Below are positions 1 to 10,320 of a DNA stretch of 64,000 nucleotides, in pieces. The translations under genes were made by a program, and so were the position numbers. How positions within the stretch are numbered: the first letter of the stretch is position 1; every line of letters starts with the position of its first letter. Origin of the DNA: Atopsyche davidsoni (Eukaryota > Arthropoda > Insecta > Trichoptera > Hydrobiosidae); NCBI GenBank assembly GCA_022113835.1, contig JAILWY010000018.1, forward strand, positions 18,561,501 through 18,625,500, given 5' to 3'. Below the pieces are notes generated by a model. That model was not told the DNA's origin and ran no database searches. It worked only from the letters and a program-made list of their open reading frames with translations.

Positions 1-325
1 GTTTTACAGTTAGCATCAACAAAATAATTGCAAAAAGTGGTTGTTTTCTCGGTGAGCAGTCGGTTTTTCCCCGGCAGCGCGCCGCTCGTAGATCCTAGCT
101 TTAAGTATCAAATAATACGTCCGTCTGTCAGGGGTTTGCACTTTTTGCCGGTGCTTTTCGGTGGATAAAGTTGTTCTGACAGGGTCTGTATCATCTGTCA
201 GCCGAGACGTTTCTGGCTTGTGTTCGCGGGGAGGGCGAGCCAGCCGGGAAAAAACCCGAGAGACGCGGGTTGCGGCTGTCAAGCGACGAGCTCGCGCACA
301 CGCCGCGCTGACGAACACACGTACG
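1..325. other. GC-balanced non-coding island at the window edge
   Basis: From about position 55 to 325 base composition is near balanced, while the flanks are AT-rich. Short overlapping frames are open on both strands but show no motif, splice signal or codon pattern I can defend. It is either a conserved regulatory island or the unique flank of the repeat that starts at 326. Confidence 0.3.
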
Positions 326-769
326 TGTACGCGATTACCTTTGGCCAACTTTACTGTCAAAATTAATTATGACAAATACACCGCACGACGAGGCTTAAAT
401 AAAGCGCACTACACGCGTAGCGACACGACTGGAAGACTTGCAATTGCGATTTACCTCCCCTCTCTCTCCATTCTGTTGCTTGTGCATGGCTGCCATTCTG
501 TACTTTGAGCGTGTGTAAAGGATCGGTAATGGATGCGCTCTGGAAGTACGTGGGGTGCCTCATGTTATATGAGTATCAGATCTAAGAACAGGATTATACA
601 GGGAGTCCAAAAAGAGAACCGGGTGAATGTGATATGCTGCGAAAATTTTTGGGCCCAGAGTTGCAGGAGTTTCAAGGTTTCAACTCAAAAACGTGGTTCT
701 AACAAGATAGGGCCACTTGCCATACATCCAATCAATCAATTGAAGCTGTTGACGATTACCTGTAACTAC
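326..769 (+). repeat. R1 repeat, first unit of a tandem duplication
   Basis: This unit of about 444 bp begins with TGTACGCGATTACC and is followed directly by a second unit at 770 with the same start. Both carry the block ending GTGTGTAAAGGATCGGTAATG and then a truncated piece of a Tc1/mariner-like element (CAGGGxGTCCAAAAAGAG near 598). The first unit ends inside that transposon piece, near GAAGCTGTT, so the duplication happened after the transposon had inserted. I do not recognise family R1 itself; other copies lie near 16.9, 18.6 and 48.3 kb. Confidence 0.75.
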
Positions 770-1890
770 TGTACGCGATTACCTTTGGCCAACTTTACTG
801 TCAAAATTAATTATGACACACCGCACGACGAGGCTTAAATAAAGCGCACTACACGCGTAGCGACACGGCTGAACAACTTGCAATTGCAATTTACCTCCCC
901 GCTCTCTCCATTCTGTTGCTTGTGCATGGCTGCTATTGTGTACTTTGAGCGTGTGTAAAGGATCGGTAATGAAGTAGTGGACTTGGAATTATTGTAGAGG
1001 GATGTGGTCCGGAAGTACGTGGGTTGCCTCCTGTTACAGGAGTATCAGATCTAAACGCCAGAGCTTTGTAAGGACAGGATTATACAGGGTGTCCAAAAAG
1101 AGTATCGGGTGAATGTGAATAGTGACCGTTATTGCGATATGCTGCGAAAATGATTGGGGCCAGAGTTGCAGGAGTTTCAAGGTTTCAACTCAAGAACGTG
1201 GTTCCAACAAGACCCAATCAATCAATTGAAGCTGTTAACTAATTATTCCCTAATAAGGTCATTTCACGTAAGGTAACATCAACTGGCCTCCCAGAACCCC
1301 CGACCTTAGCCGTCTTGACTATTTCGTATGGGGATACCTTAAAAGTAGGATTTATGAGAATAATCCGACAAATCTAACGGAATTGAAACAAAATATCAGG
1401 TCAGAAATGGCAGTAATATCGAGGGCTAGGTGTCAGCGTGTTGTCAGTAATCTTCGTTCCAGATTAAAAGAGTACCAGCAGCGCGTAACGGTCACCATTT
1501 GGATAACATCATCATATGCTGAGTGAAATGGTCGCCAACCTCTTCTGAGGAGAGGCACTTGACGAAGAAGATGAGCAATTAAGTTTTATATTTAGTCGAC
1601 ATAAATGTCTAAACTTGTATTTGTTTTATAGCTTAGACATCTGTCAACAATAAACAATCAATATACTAACACATAAATGCCCTTAGTCCTTCCTAGTTCC
1701 TCCTGTTTTCTTCGATTTTTCTTTGGAAAATCAGCTGTTGTATGCTATATTTACTATTACAAAAAATGTAGCCAAAATAGGAGACCTTCTGCTTCATTCA
1801 ATTGTGACGCGGTGAGCTCATGGTATTTTAAGGATTCTCTTATACAGTCCAGATCCTTAGTCTAAATTGTATTAGTATCATAACAAATTG
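770..1890 (+). repeat. R1 repeat, longest copy, carrying a transposon insert
   Basis: This is the second tandem unit and it continues into the full 3' part of the family. That part includes a block near 1520 (CTGAGTGAAATGGTCGCCAAC), a hyphenated inverted repeat around 1605-1650 (TAAATGTCTAAAC / TTAGACATCTG) and a tail ending GGTATTTTAAGGATTCTCTTATA. The copy at 18575-19290 matches closely but lacks the insert at 1085-1512. Several reading frames cross it, none with a recognisable protein motif. It could be a Helitron derivative, a SINE-LTR composite or an unknown non-autonomous element. Confidence 0.7.
1085..1512 (+). mobile_element. Truncated Tc1/mariner-superfamily fragment inside R1
   Basis: It starts after a TA dinucleotide with CAGGGTGTCCAAAAAGAGTA and matches the reverse complement of the more complete element at 33586-34089. 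Around 1290-1390 the plus strand gives a diverged form of the transposase C-terminal signature (SPDLSPLDYF-type, then WGYLKS). The right terminal inverted repeat is missing; the sequence runs straight back into R1 near 1512. It is non-functional. Confidence 0.7.
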
Positions 1891-4690
1891 TGACAAAAAA
1901 CGGATTGAATAGGTTTACAATGAAGCGCACTATACATGTAAAAACACAACCGACAACTGACCTACAAATCACAGTAAAATAGCTCGAAAAGGTTTAATAT
2001 AATGTGCACTACACGCGTAGCGACATAACTGATTATTTATAATTATAATTAAAACGACTCATATCACAAATAAAATAACTTTCATTTACAAGGTAAATAT
2101 AAAAATAGCATGTGTGGTTTAACCTTTCACTTTAACTACTAGCTTGGTTTATTTAGTACTTTTGCTGTGCGCCACTGGACAAGTAATAAATCTGTATTTA
2201 TTCGTTAAAATTATAATAATTAAAATTGAAGTTGACGAAAAAACCACCCTAAAGGCACGGGTGCTCAACATTTTATACTCAAAATAAATACATGTATTTA
2301 ATAATATAATATATTTAAAAAAAACTTTCATTACAAGCTAACTTTTTAATATAACAATGACACGTTTGTAAGGAAATATTGAAAGACGTAGTTTATCGCA
2401 TGAAAATGTTTTTTTAAAAAAATGAAACTTTAAGTAAAATTTCTAAGAATACTTTTTTCGTATTCAATGTTGTACATGTAAGTGTGTAACCAATTTTCTT
2501 AGTAACAAGTATTATATTAGTTATTTAAATTAAACATGTGTGTTACGATGTATAATGCGTACATATAAAATATTTAGTGGAAAAGTACACAAGTACTAAT
2601 TGAAGACATGAAAGTGTAACGTATCAACGTAATATCGAAAATCGTATTAATGCTATATATAAATATCAGTACAAGGTGACCATTATAACCTTTCAGCGTA
2701 GATCGGATCTGTTGACCAATGGAAGCTTGTTAATTAACCGTTTAGCAACCGATCCACTAGAGGTCAAATGACTTAAACCTTGTTTACGCGTGACGAGTAA
2801 ACTCGGTTCAGTTTTCGGCCAATTAAAAAAAATCGATCTGCTCACCCTTTATTTTGAACTATTTTATATGAATGTTTTTCCTTCACAAATATTTGACGTA
2901 CACTCTAGCATATATATTCGGTTCGTGTTCAAACAATGTTGCGATAATTTTTATGTTATCTTATCATTTTTTTATAAATAAAATATTTTTAATTAGATGG
3001 TTTTTCTACGTGAGATTTGATTTAAACAATATTTACAAATAATTGAGCATGTGAAATGTTTATTGGTAGTATTGCAATAATCTTTATAGTTTAAACTCAA
3101 ATCTTAATCATGATGATTATATTCATACTGTTTAAAAGAAAAATATTCATTCAGGTTGCATATACGGTTTAGAAGTGATTTTTTTTTTAAAATAAACAGA
3201 TTGCTCTAAAAGCAAAGATTATTAATACATAAGGTATTTGTACCAAATATTGATTAGAAAACACGATTCACTACGGCATGCATACTTTTATATGAGTTCA
3301 TAATATTTTCAACAAAACACCTGCAAGTAAAGATGGTTTTTTTTTTAAATTAATAACTTTGCAAATAGAAAACAAATAACTCCGTGATAAAGATAATAGC
3401 TAGGCGACATGAAATAATTTAAAACCAGTTCACCATTACTCATCATTGCTAGGCTCTCTCGTCGCCTCCGGTTTCTGGTTGTGATTCATCATTAGTATGT
3501 AGCAGCCTCACCGTCATTTTAATAAAGAATATGAAAAGTGAACTCTGAGCAATATAACTCGAAAAAACTCCTTTTATATCATTCGTCTCCACATTTCGTA
3601 TTATTTTTGCGAGCTTTTCAACCCACGGAGTAGTGGAATAGGAAGCATTCACTCTGCCACTTATAATAATAACCCACCGCGGCGGGGGGACATTCATCAC
3701 GCCTCTTTATGAGTTCAAACAATATGAGCAGAATGCTCACAGTCTCCCCCTGACACTAGGGGCTGATATTAATCACTAAATTTTGTTTTAGGTGTAAGTT
3801 TCTTGGAAGCTGATCGATCAGGTGACTATAATATTCAACAGCTCACCAAGTACTACTAATATTTAGTTTTATTTAACATTCAATAATTCATCAAGCATTG
3901 ATGCACAATTTTATAAAACAACGAAAAATACTTTAAAGATATTAGATATATAACATGAAATTTCACCGAGTACTTTAAGTCTAAAATGTACTAAATTTAA
4001 TTTGTATTTAGTGAGCTGTAGAATATTATAGTCTCCTGATCAACTATTTTGATTTTCACTCTTTAAATAATAAAGATTTAAGGTTACAAATAACTTCATA
4101 CGACAAGTTAAAAGATACGATAAAATACAGCTACGATAGTATAAGAAATAAATATACTCAAAAAATGCTAGAGAAAAGTGATTCATTCCAAAATGTATTG
4201 TTGTATTCTTTAACCTAATGTATACATTGTGAGGTTATCTTTTATTTTACAGCGAAAAGAGCGGTTAAATCAATGAACAAATTTTGGTTGTTTGAATAGA
4301 TAAAAAAAACAATTACGTACTTACATCTCCAAGCAGCGGATTTTATACAAATATATTCTTCAAGATAAATTTCGACATAACTAAAAAAAATATCGCGAAA
4401 GGGAACCGGGATGGCGAAGTTTAAAGGTTGTTTTTGATTTATAGGTGCGCCTCGGTGATTTATTTTCAATGAAGATAAGTTTAGCGCTCTAAGCGCGCAC
4501 AGTCTCCGATAGTCCGATAAATCGAAGTGTTTGGGGCCGGGAGCTCGGGCGGGGGCGGGCATGTATCATATTTGGGGGCGGGTGACCGCATGCCGCGCGT
4601 CTGCCCCAGCTGTGGTCGCCGCCGCAGCCCGCGCCCCGAGCCCCCGAGCCCGCCCCACGTGACCCCATACAGATGCACCTTACTGTCGTA
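1891..4690. other. AT-rich non-coding stretch with two R1 motif orphans and a GC island
   Basis: Mostly AT-rich, with no gene supported. Two orphan copies of an R1 sub-motif (GCGCACTAxACGCGTAG-like) lie near 1924-1950 and 2002-2032. A GC-balanced patch lies near 3440-3720. A strongly GC-rich segment at about 4535-4665 directly precedes the mariner remnant. Nothing else is recognised. Confidence 0.4.
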
Positions 4691-5925
4691 ATTATGCCGG
4701 CATAGGTGAGCCGTCTTGGCTACACTCTTTTAACATCGGGTAATAATTCACAGATTTATTTCTCAAAATTGTCTCCTTTTAGCTCGATACAATTGTCCCG
4801 GCGATGCTTCAAATTCTTTGACCCATCTGAAAAATACGTTTTTCGAGGTCTGCAAAGTAGGCCTCCGTGGCGGCGATGACCTCCTCATTCGACTTACATT
4901 TCTGCCCGGCGAGTGACTTTTTCAAGTATGGAAACAAAAAAAAATTGCACGGGGCCAACTCTGGAGAATACGGTGGATGGGGGAACAGTTCGTAGTGCAG
5001 TTTGGCCGTGGCGACGGCGGAGGTGTGAGCCGGTGCGTTGACATAGTGGAAGAGCACTTTTTTCTTTACCAAATGGGGCCGTTTTTTTTTGCAATTCGGC
5101 GTCAAATCGGCCCAATAATTCGGCATAGTAGAGCCCTGTGACCGTTTTGCCCTTCTCCAGGTAGTCAATGTAGATCACACCTTGTGAATCCCAGAAAACG
5201 GTGACCATCACCTTTCCGGCCGATAGGACAGTATTCGCCTTCTTCGGAGCACGTTCGCCGGGTGAAGTCCACTGTTTTGACTGTTCCTTGGTCTTTGGTG
5301 TGTACCAGTGGATCCATGATTCGTCAAAGGTCACGAAACGACGCAAAAACTCCTTCGGATTGCACTTAAAGAGCGTCAAACACTGCTCCGAAGGGGTCTC
5401 ACGGTTGCGCTTGTTGTCTGGAGTGAGCAAACGCGGCACCCATATGACCCACTTGGTCTTTTGAGATGCCTACTGTTTCAGCTATCTCGCGCACCTTCAA
5501 TCGGCGGTCTGCCAATACGAGATCGTGGATTTTTGTCACGCTATCCTCCGTGGTAGTCATTTTCGGGGCACCTGGGCGTGGCTCATCAGCGTGCGACCAC
5601 GTTGAAACTCGTTAAACCAATTTTTGATGGTCGCCATCGAAGGAGAAGAGTCACCGTACACAGCATCCAAGCGCTCTTTGATTTCGCTGCGCGATTTCCC
5701 TTCCAAAAGCCAGAATCGAATCACCGACCGATGTTGCTCTTTTTCTATTTTTATAAAATACGCGTACACGTTCGCTTCAAACATTACAAACAAAACTACG
5801 AGTCCGATTCGGCTGAAATTTTGTCAGTAGCCGTCTACGAGAATGTACTACACGATAGTAAATCTCCCTTGCGATACTAACACCATCGGGCGGTGTGGCT
5901 AAGTACTTATCGGATCGCCCTCGTA
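4690..5925 (-). mobile_element. Decayed mariner (cecropia-like) transposon
   Basis: The 5' end, on the right, carries a terminal-repeat-like sequence on the minus strand beginning TACGAGGGCGATCCGATAAG. A partly matching block (CTTGGCTACAC versus CTTAGCCACAC) marks the other end near 4715. The left terminal repeat is badly eroded, so that border is approximate. The body holds a transposase broken into several frames. The protein resembles the mariner lineage often annotated as SETMAR-like in insects. Confidence 0.85.
4756..5793 (-). pseudogene. Mariner transposase pseudogene (frameshifted, catalytic site damaged)
   Basis: Three or more frames together cover a mariner transposase, the enzyme that cuts and pastes the element at TA sites. 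Frame one, from the ATG at 5793 to about 5575, has the N-terminal helix-turn-helix region (EKEQHRSVIRFWLLEGKS, then ATIKNWFNEFQRG). After a frameshift, 5570-5430 reads through a second HTH-like region (REIAETVGISKDQVGH), then a deletion. The next frame (5439 leftwards) has the first catalytic Asp block RRFVTFDESWIHWYTP and the block VMVTVFWDSQGVI. A frameshift in the T-run near 5085 moves to the last frame. There the second catalytic position reads YVNAPAH and the third PELAPCNFFLF, so both acidic residues are replaced (D to V, D to N). A further shift precedes the ancestral C-terminus near 4756. It is inactive. Confidence 0.9.
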
Positions 5926-6887
5926 TATTACGCGTTTTAACATGAATTACAAAATGTGTTTTTTGAAAGATCAAAGTAGATTTTTTTTTGGCAATAAAGG
6001 TGCAACAAATAATTATTTCATGCTTTTGAAATGACTTACTCAGATATCAGTGTAGATAGAGCAAATTTCTAAATTGGACATATTAAAACATATTCATTAA
6101 TTAGTGGTCAGACAGTTGAATCGTCGAGATTGGAATTGAGACTGCCATGTATCATAATTAGGACTGATACGTTATCGGGCTAGACTTGGTGTTTAAAATT
6201 TTACGCTGGAAGCTACGATTTAAGAAATAAGTCTGCGAGTTTCGCGAGAACACATAATACACGTACAATTTTTTATTATTTTATTTGTAGGCGTTTATAT
6301 AATATCAATCCCTCATCTTTTTATTTGAAACACTCGAGGGTAGGTTTAAAAGCTGTTTGTTTACAACTTCTAAAATACTTGGTAGTTGTGTTCTTCGTTT
6401 CTCTGTAATTGTTAGGAAATTTTTGTTTCTTTTGCGGTAAAGTTTTTAATAAATATACACAGGAAAAACAGAGACTCTTGTTTATTGTGATTTTTACGAT
6501 GTCTTCAACAATGATTTACGAGCTCTCGATACCACCGGAAAACTTTAATCAGTATCTATAACCGATTGGTTAACTTATTTCTTTATGATTTTAGTAAAGA
6601 TAAATTTCAGTATAAATAATAATAAATGTGGCAATTTTTAATGCAAATATTGGAAAACGGGTCTCTTATGTGATAATGAATTTGCAATTAAATTATTTAT
6701 ACACATTACACATTTCATAGAAAAGATTTTCACAGATAGTGGTTTATATTTAACATTGATATTATGTCATACAGTTAGAACTACTGCAATGAAGATGGTG
6801 AGTTAATAAAGGATTTTAATACTTAAAGCGATTATTTCGAGCCTAAAATATACACATATCAGTTTTGATACTACATTTGCTTTATAC
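5926..6887. other. AT-rich spacer
   Basis: No gene or clear repeat boundary is visible. A short phrase AATCGTCGAGATT near 6119 recurs at 7703. Part of 6765-6850 resembles 7735-7830 in diverged form (see findings). Confidence 0.4.
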
Positions 6888-7056
6888 CATAGGTTCCAAA
6901 AGTGGTCAATATCGACCCCCAGGGGTCGATTCTGCCCTGCAAGGGGTCAATGACAGCGAAAAATTAAATTGGGGGTCCATGAACTGTAAATTGGGGTCTA
7001 CGAGAGTGGTTCTCATTTAAGCAGGTCATCACCAAAATACCACAGTGGATTATCAA

Positions 7057-7395
7057 TCCATACGGTTACATTGAAGAATCGGAAGTCATACTACAAGAAG
7101 AACTGATCGGAATAAGGACTAATGAAGAACTGAAGGTGCAGTTTAGAAAGCGATATCAGCAATTTTGGCCTCAGAGAGACATACCTGATATTTATCCTGC
7201 ATTATGGATTATCGCAAGAAGGTTTTTGATAGCTTTTCCATCTTTCAAAGGAGTTTCAGTGTGGTTGTAATTCTTCTTACAAAAAAAAATAGATTAGAAA
7301 TCATTGGGCAAGAAGATTTAAAGTTAAATCTGACTTATTTGAAGCCAAATATTGAAAATTTGCTATCAATGCATCAGACCCATATCTCCCATTAA
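7057..7395 (+). pseudogene. hAT transposase C-terminal fragment (ZBED/SCAND3-like)
   Basis: One plus frame reads PYGYIEESEVILQEELIG, then FWPQRDIPDIYPALW and RRFLIAFPSFKGVSVWL before a stop near 7268. Shifting frame continues with LLTKKNRLEIIGQEDLKLNL, YLKPNIENLLSMHQTHISH and a stop at 7393-7395. This is the C-terminal dimerisation region of hAT transposases of the type domesticated as ZBED5/SCAND3-like proteins. The catalytic N-terminal part is absent and the frameshift breaks what is left. It is non-functional. Confidence 0.8.
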
Positions 7396-7462
7396 AGGTA
7401 TTGATTTTTTTAGTGAATGTTACTATATTTGGATTTTCTGTGTTTTTATTTATAAAGGTATA

Positions 7463-7540
7463 TAGTAAAACTTCGATATAACGGATCCCTGTTTAACGGA
7501 TTTCTAATATAAAATCCGGTCAAATGTAAAAAATCAATAT
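7463..7540 (+). mobile_element. pogo/Tigger-like terminal fragment nested in the hAT remnant
   Basis: It contains TAGTAAAACTTCGATATAAC followed by a copy of the GGATTT...ATCCGGTCAAATGT block, which also occurs in the MITEs at 15635 and 45800. Only one end is present, so it is a truncated or internally deleted insertion that landed in the hAT element. Confidence 0.65.
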
Positions 7541-7616
7541 TTGCAAGGCAGGGGGTCTACGAAAAACAGGAAAACTCGACAAGGGGTCGACGGGACAAAA
7601 AGTTTGGGTACCTATG

Positions 7617-10083
7617 GTTTATACTGTTAAATCATAAAGGTTCATCAGTACAAGGCAGTTGGAGGCGTTCCGCTATGTAATAAAAATATATTCTTATTGA
7701 TAAATCGTCGAGATTCACATTTAATATTTACGTTACACCAGGCAGTTGGAAGCGCTGCAGCGGAGATGGCCAGTTAAGCAAGGGACTTAATAGCGCGAGC
7801 GACTATCAGCTAATAAACCCGAGCCTGCGAAGATTAACTTATTTCAGTTTGTTAAGGCACCGGCGCAGCATCGGCAACTTTGCCTTGCTGATTCGGCAGA
7901 GTGAGGCTTAAAGTTATTACGGAGCGCGCCGCAAAGCGGGCCGGCCCAGCTTGCACGGGGCTGAAGGTAAACTTCTGAATAAGACAGTGGGACTTCATCC
8001 CCCGCGATTTGAGACGGAGCCTTCGCGTGCGGGGTTGGAGGGTGCACTCAACACTGTGCGCCGCTTATTAAACGCTCTGCCAATGCTTACACCCCTAAAT
8101 ACAATACGCGAGCAATTATATATTCCTGCAAGTCTGTATATTGTTATCATATGAAAAAAAAAAAAAAAAACTTAACACTTGAAAAAAAAAATATACTCGT
8201 ATATATATATATATATCAACAGGCACAGTTACAGATTTTTAACCGAAAGAAAAAAGCCTTTAGCAGAAAGCATTTACCGCTCCAGTTTGGAGCCCGTTTG
8301 GTTTTATTTGTATTTTTGTAATGGGATATTACAAAGTTTTTAAAAAAATTTCACAATTAGTGATATAATTATAAAAAATAGTTTTTTTTTCTATAAATTT
8401 TATAAATAAAACGTAGAAGAGTAATCGACAATACAAAAGAAATGAACAGAATTGAATGTACATACAATCTCAATGTTTTTTATAAAAGCTGTGAGTTTTA
8501 TGATATATTGTAGTCACGTTGTATTTTTTATTACATCTATTTATATTTTAGCTCCATTACACAAGTTCGTCTATAAAACCGTATTTAATTATGAACATGA
8601 TATTACTTCATTGTTTGATAACCTCTTCTAACTGAAAACGACAAAAGCATGCTTTTTATGGTGCTTTTGAGGGTCCTTATTAAAAAATCATTCTAAAGAG
8701 TATCGTCCTCATCATGAGGTCCTCGCCGCGGCTCTTGGGAGGGGGCTCTTGCCAAGTTAATTATAATTTTAATTTAAAGTTTTCCACTCGGCGGCTCGCT
8801 TTCTGCAGCGACAAGAGAATCACTCTCGATTGTTTTTCATTTCTTCAAGTTCTGCGCTGCGGTTGATATGTTAATGGTCGCGCTTGTAAGTGTGCTCATT
8901 TTCACTACGTATATTCATGTAATAAAATTACGTAAATTATATCAGTAAATGTGTGCCTAATTAATATTATTTTTCAATTTTTATTCGGATGTTTTCAATG
9001 TTGTATTAACAAACTGGTTTTCATCCCTCGTTACGTTAAGACACACTTTAGAAGGGAGAGCGGAGGGGGAGGGGCGCTGGGCTTGTTTACTTGTAACGGG
9101 TAAGCTGGAATTAATAATATTACAATATTCATTTAAAACGGGGATGGGCATAGTTAAGACACATTTACAGCGACTTCTCGCGTGTAACAGGTGTACAAAA
9201 GCTAATTGGTTTCGCTACCTGTCGCACGGCTCGTCTGCGGAAGCGGGGAGCGAGGGCGGCCGAAGAGGCCGCGGCGGCACAAAGCGCGAGGGCGTCGAGA
9301 CGCCCAACAAAGACGCAGGACGAGGCGGAGGCAGATTTACTGTTGTCGTATTTACGGCGCATTACGTTCTCTTTAGGCGATACCTTCCCTTCCGCCGGCC
9401 GTAGATCACTTTCCCGCCGACAGCGCGGACCTCCATACGGGCTAAGCGACGTAATATCCGGGGTCTCGCCCCGGCCCGTCTCGTTATAACTTAAAGTTAC
9501 GTCCGACAATAGAGATAATGTTACATCTAGGGCGCAGCTCGGCAATAACAATTATTTTGCGTTGAAGTGTTAATGTTATTGCGCGGACCCGAAAGCCTGG
9601 ACATTACGCCGGATGGAGAGCGCTCAAAATAAAATGAAATTCCGCACCGCCCGCGCCCGTATCGCCTAATGAAACATCACGCCCGCCTCGTATATTTTTA
9701 AAGCGGTTCGCCGGCGGGGCAATAACCGCAGATTTGCAATTATTATGGCCGGGTAAACAAAGCATCATTTATGAGTCTTGATTATTTTCATTAGGCGATA
9801 CGGCGGCCTAGACTTTTATTACGCGGGGTGGACCAGATTATCTCGTCTTTGATATTGTTCGGATACGCGGCTAGAGCGCCGGATCTTACGAGGCTCTGGG
9901 GCAACCGGGCAACGTCGCTTATACTTTTATGAAACTGTTTTATTACTTGAGTGCATATGAGCAGTATTTGTTAATATCGTAAAAATAGAGTTTGGCAATT
10001 ACAACAAAAATTATAATAACATGAGCTTTTTGCTTAGTACTTTTTATTAATAATATTTTTATTGTAAAAAAACAACAATTACA
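7617..10083. other. AT-rich DNA with two GC-balanced islands
   Basis: Islands lie at about 7735-8110 and 9040-9930. They have near-balanced composition, no transposon features and no protein I can identify, so they are candidate conserved non-coding elements. The second contains an exact 18-bp inverted repeat. Between the islands lie poly(A) and TA-rich low-complexity DNA (8154-8215) and plain AT-rich sequence. Overlapping short frames in the islands are products of base composition. Confidence 0.4.
9657..9803. repeat. 18-bp perfect inverted repeat inside a GC-balanced island
   Basis: CCGTATCGCCTAATGAAA at 9657-9674 is exactly the reverse complement of 9786-9803, with 111 bp between. Each arm contains a TAAT core typical of homeodomain sites. 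A regulatory role is inference. Confidence 0.85.
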
Positions 10084-10320
10084 TCTTGTTGAGGGACAAG
10101 GCATTTGATCGGTGAAGATCCATTATTATAATGATAAAAGTACCTTTGTATTTTGTCTTCACTTTAAGTTTATTAAATTTTTTGCATTACTAGTATCGAC
10201 CAAATAGACTAGGTCATCATCAGATGCATAACTAAACTTGATGATGACCTAGTCTATTTGGTCGAAACTAGTAATGCAAAAAATTTAATAAACTTAAAGT
10301 GAAGACATTCATTATAACAA
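10084..10320. mobile_element. Penelope-like terminal segment forming a 69-bp-arm hairpin
   Basis: It begins TCTTGTTGAGGGACAAGG, the terminal motif shared with copies near 28262, 52660 and 58645. Arms 10154-10222 and 10239-10307 (69 nt) are reverse complements with one mismatch, separated by 16 nt. Each arm carries a form of the TGATGATGACC...GGTCGA(A/T)ACTAG motif. The Penelope-like assignment rests on the CTGATGA...CGAAAC signature common at ends of such retroelements. No reverse transcriptase is present. Confidence 0.6.

Larger units (their letters stand above)
6888..7616 (+). mobile_element. hAT-type transposon remnant with target-site duplication
   Basis: The ends are imperfect inverted repeats: CATAGGTTCCAAAA at the left, and the reverse complement of CATAGGTACCCAAAC at the right. 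They are flanked by 8-bp direct repeats matching at 7 of 8 bases (CTTTATAC at 6880-6887 and GTTTATAC at 7617-7624), as expected for hAT elements. Repeated GGGGTC/GGGGTCxAC motifs lie just inside both ends. The interior carries the last part of a hAT transposase and a nested pogo-like fragment. Confidence 0.85.
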
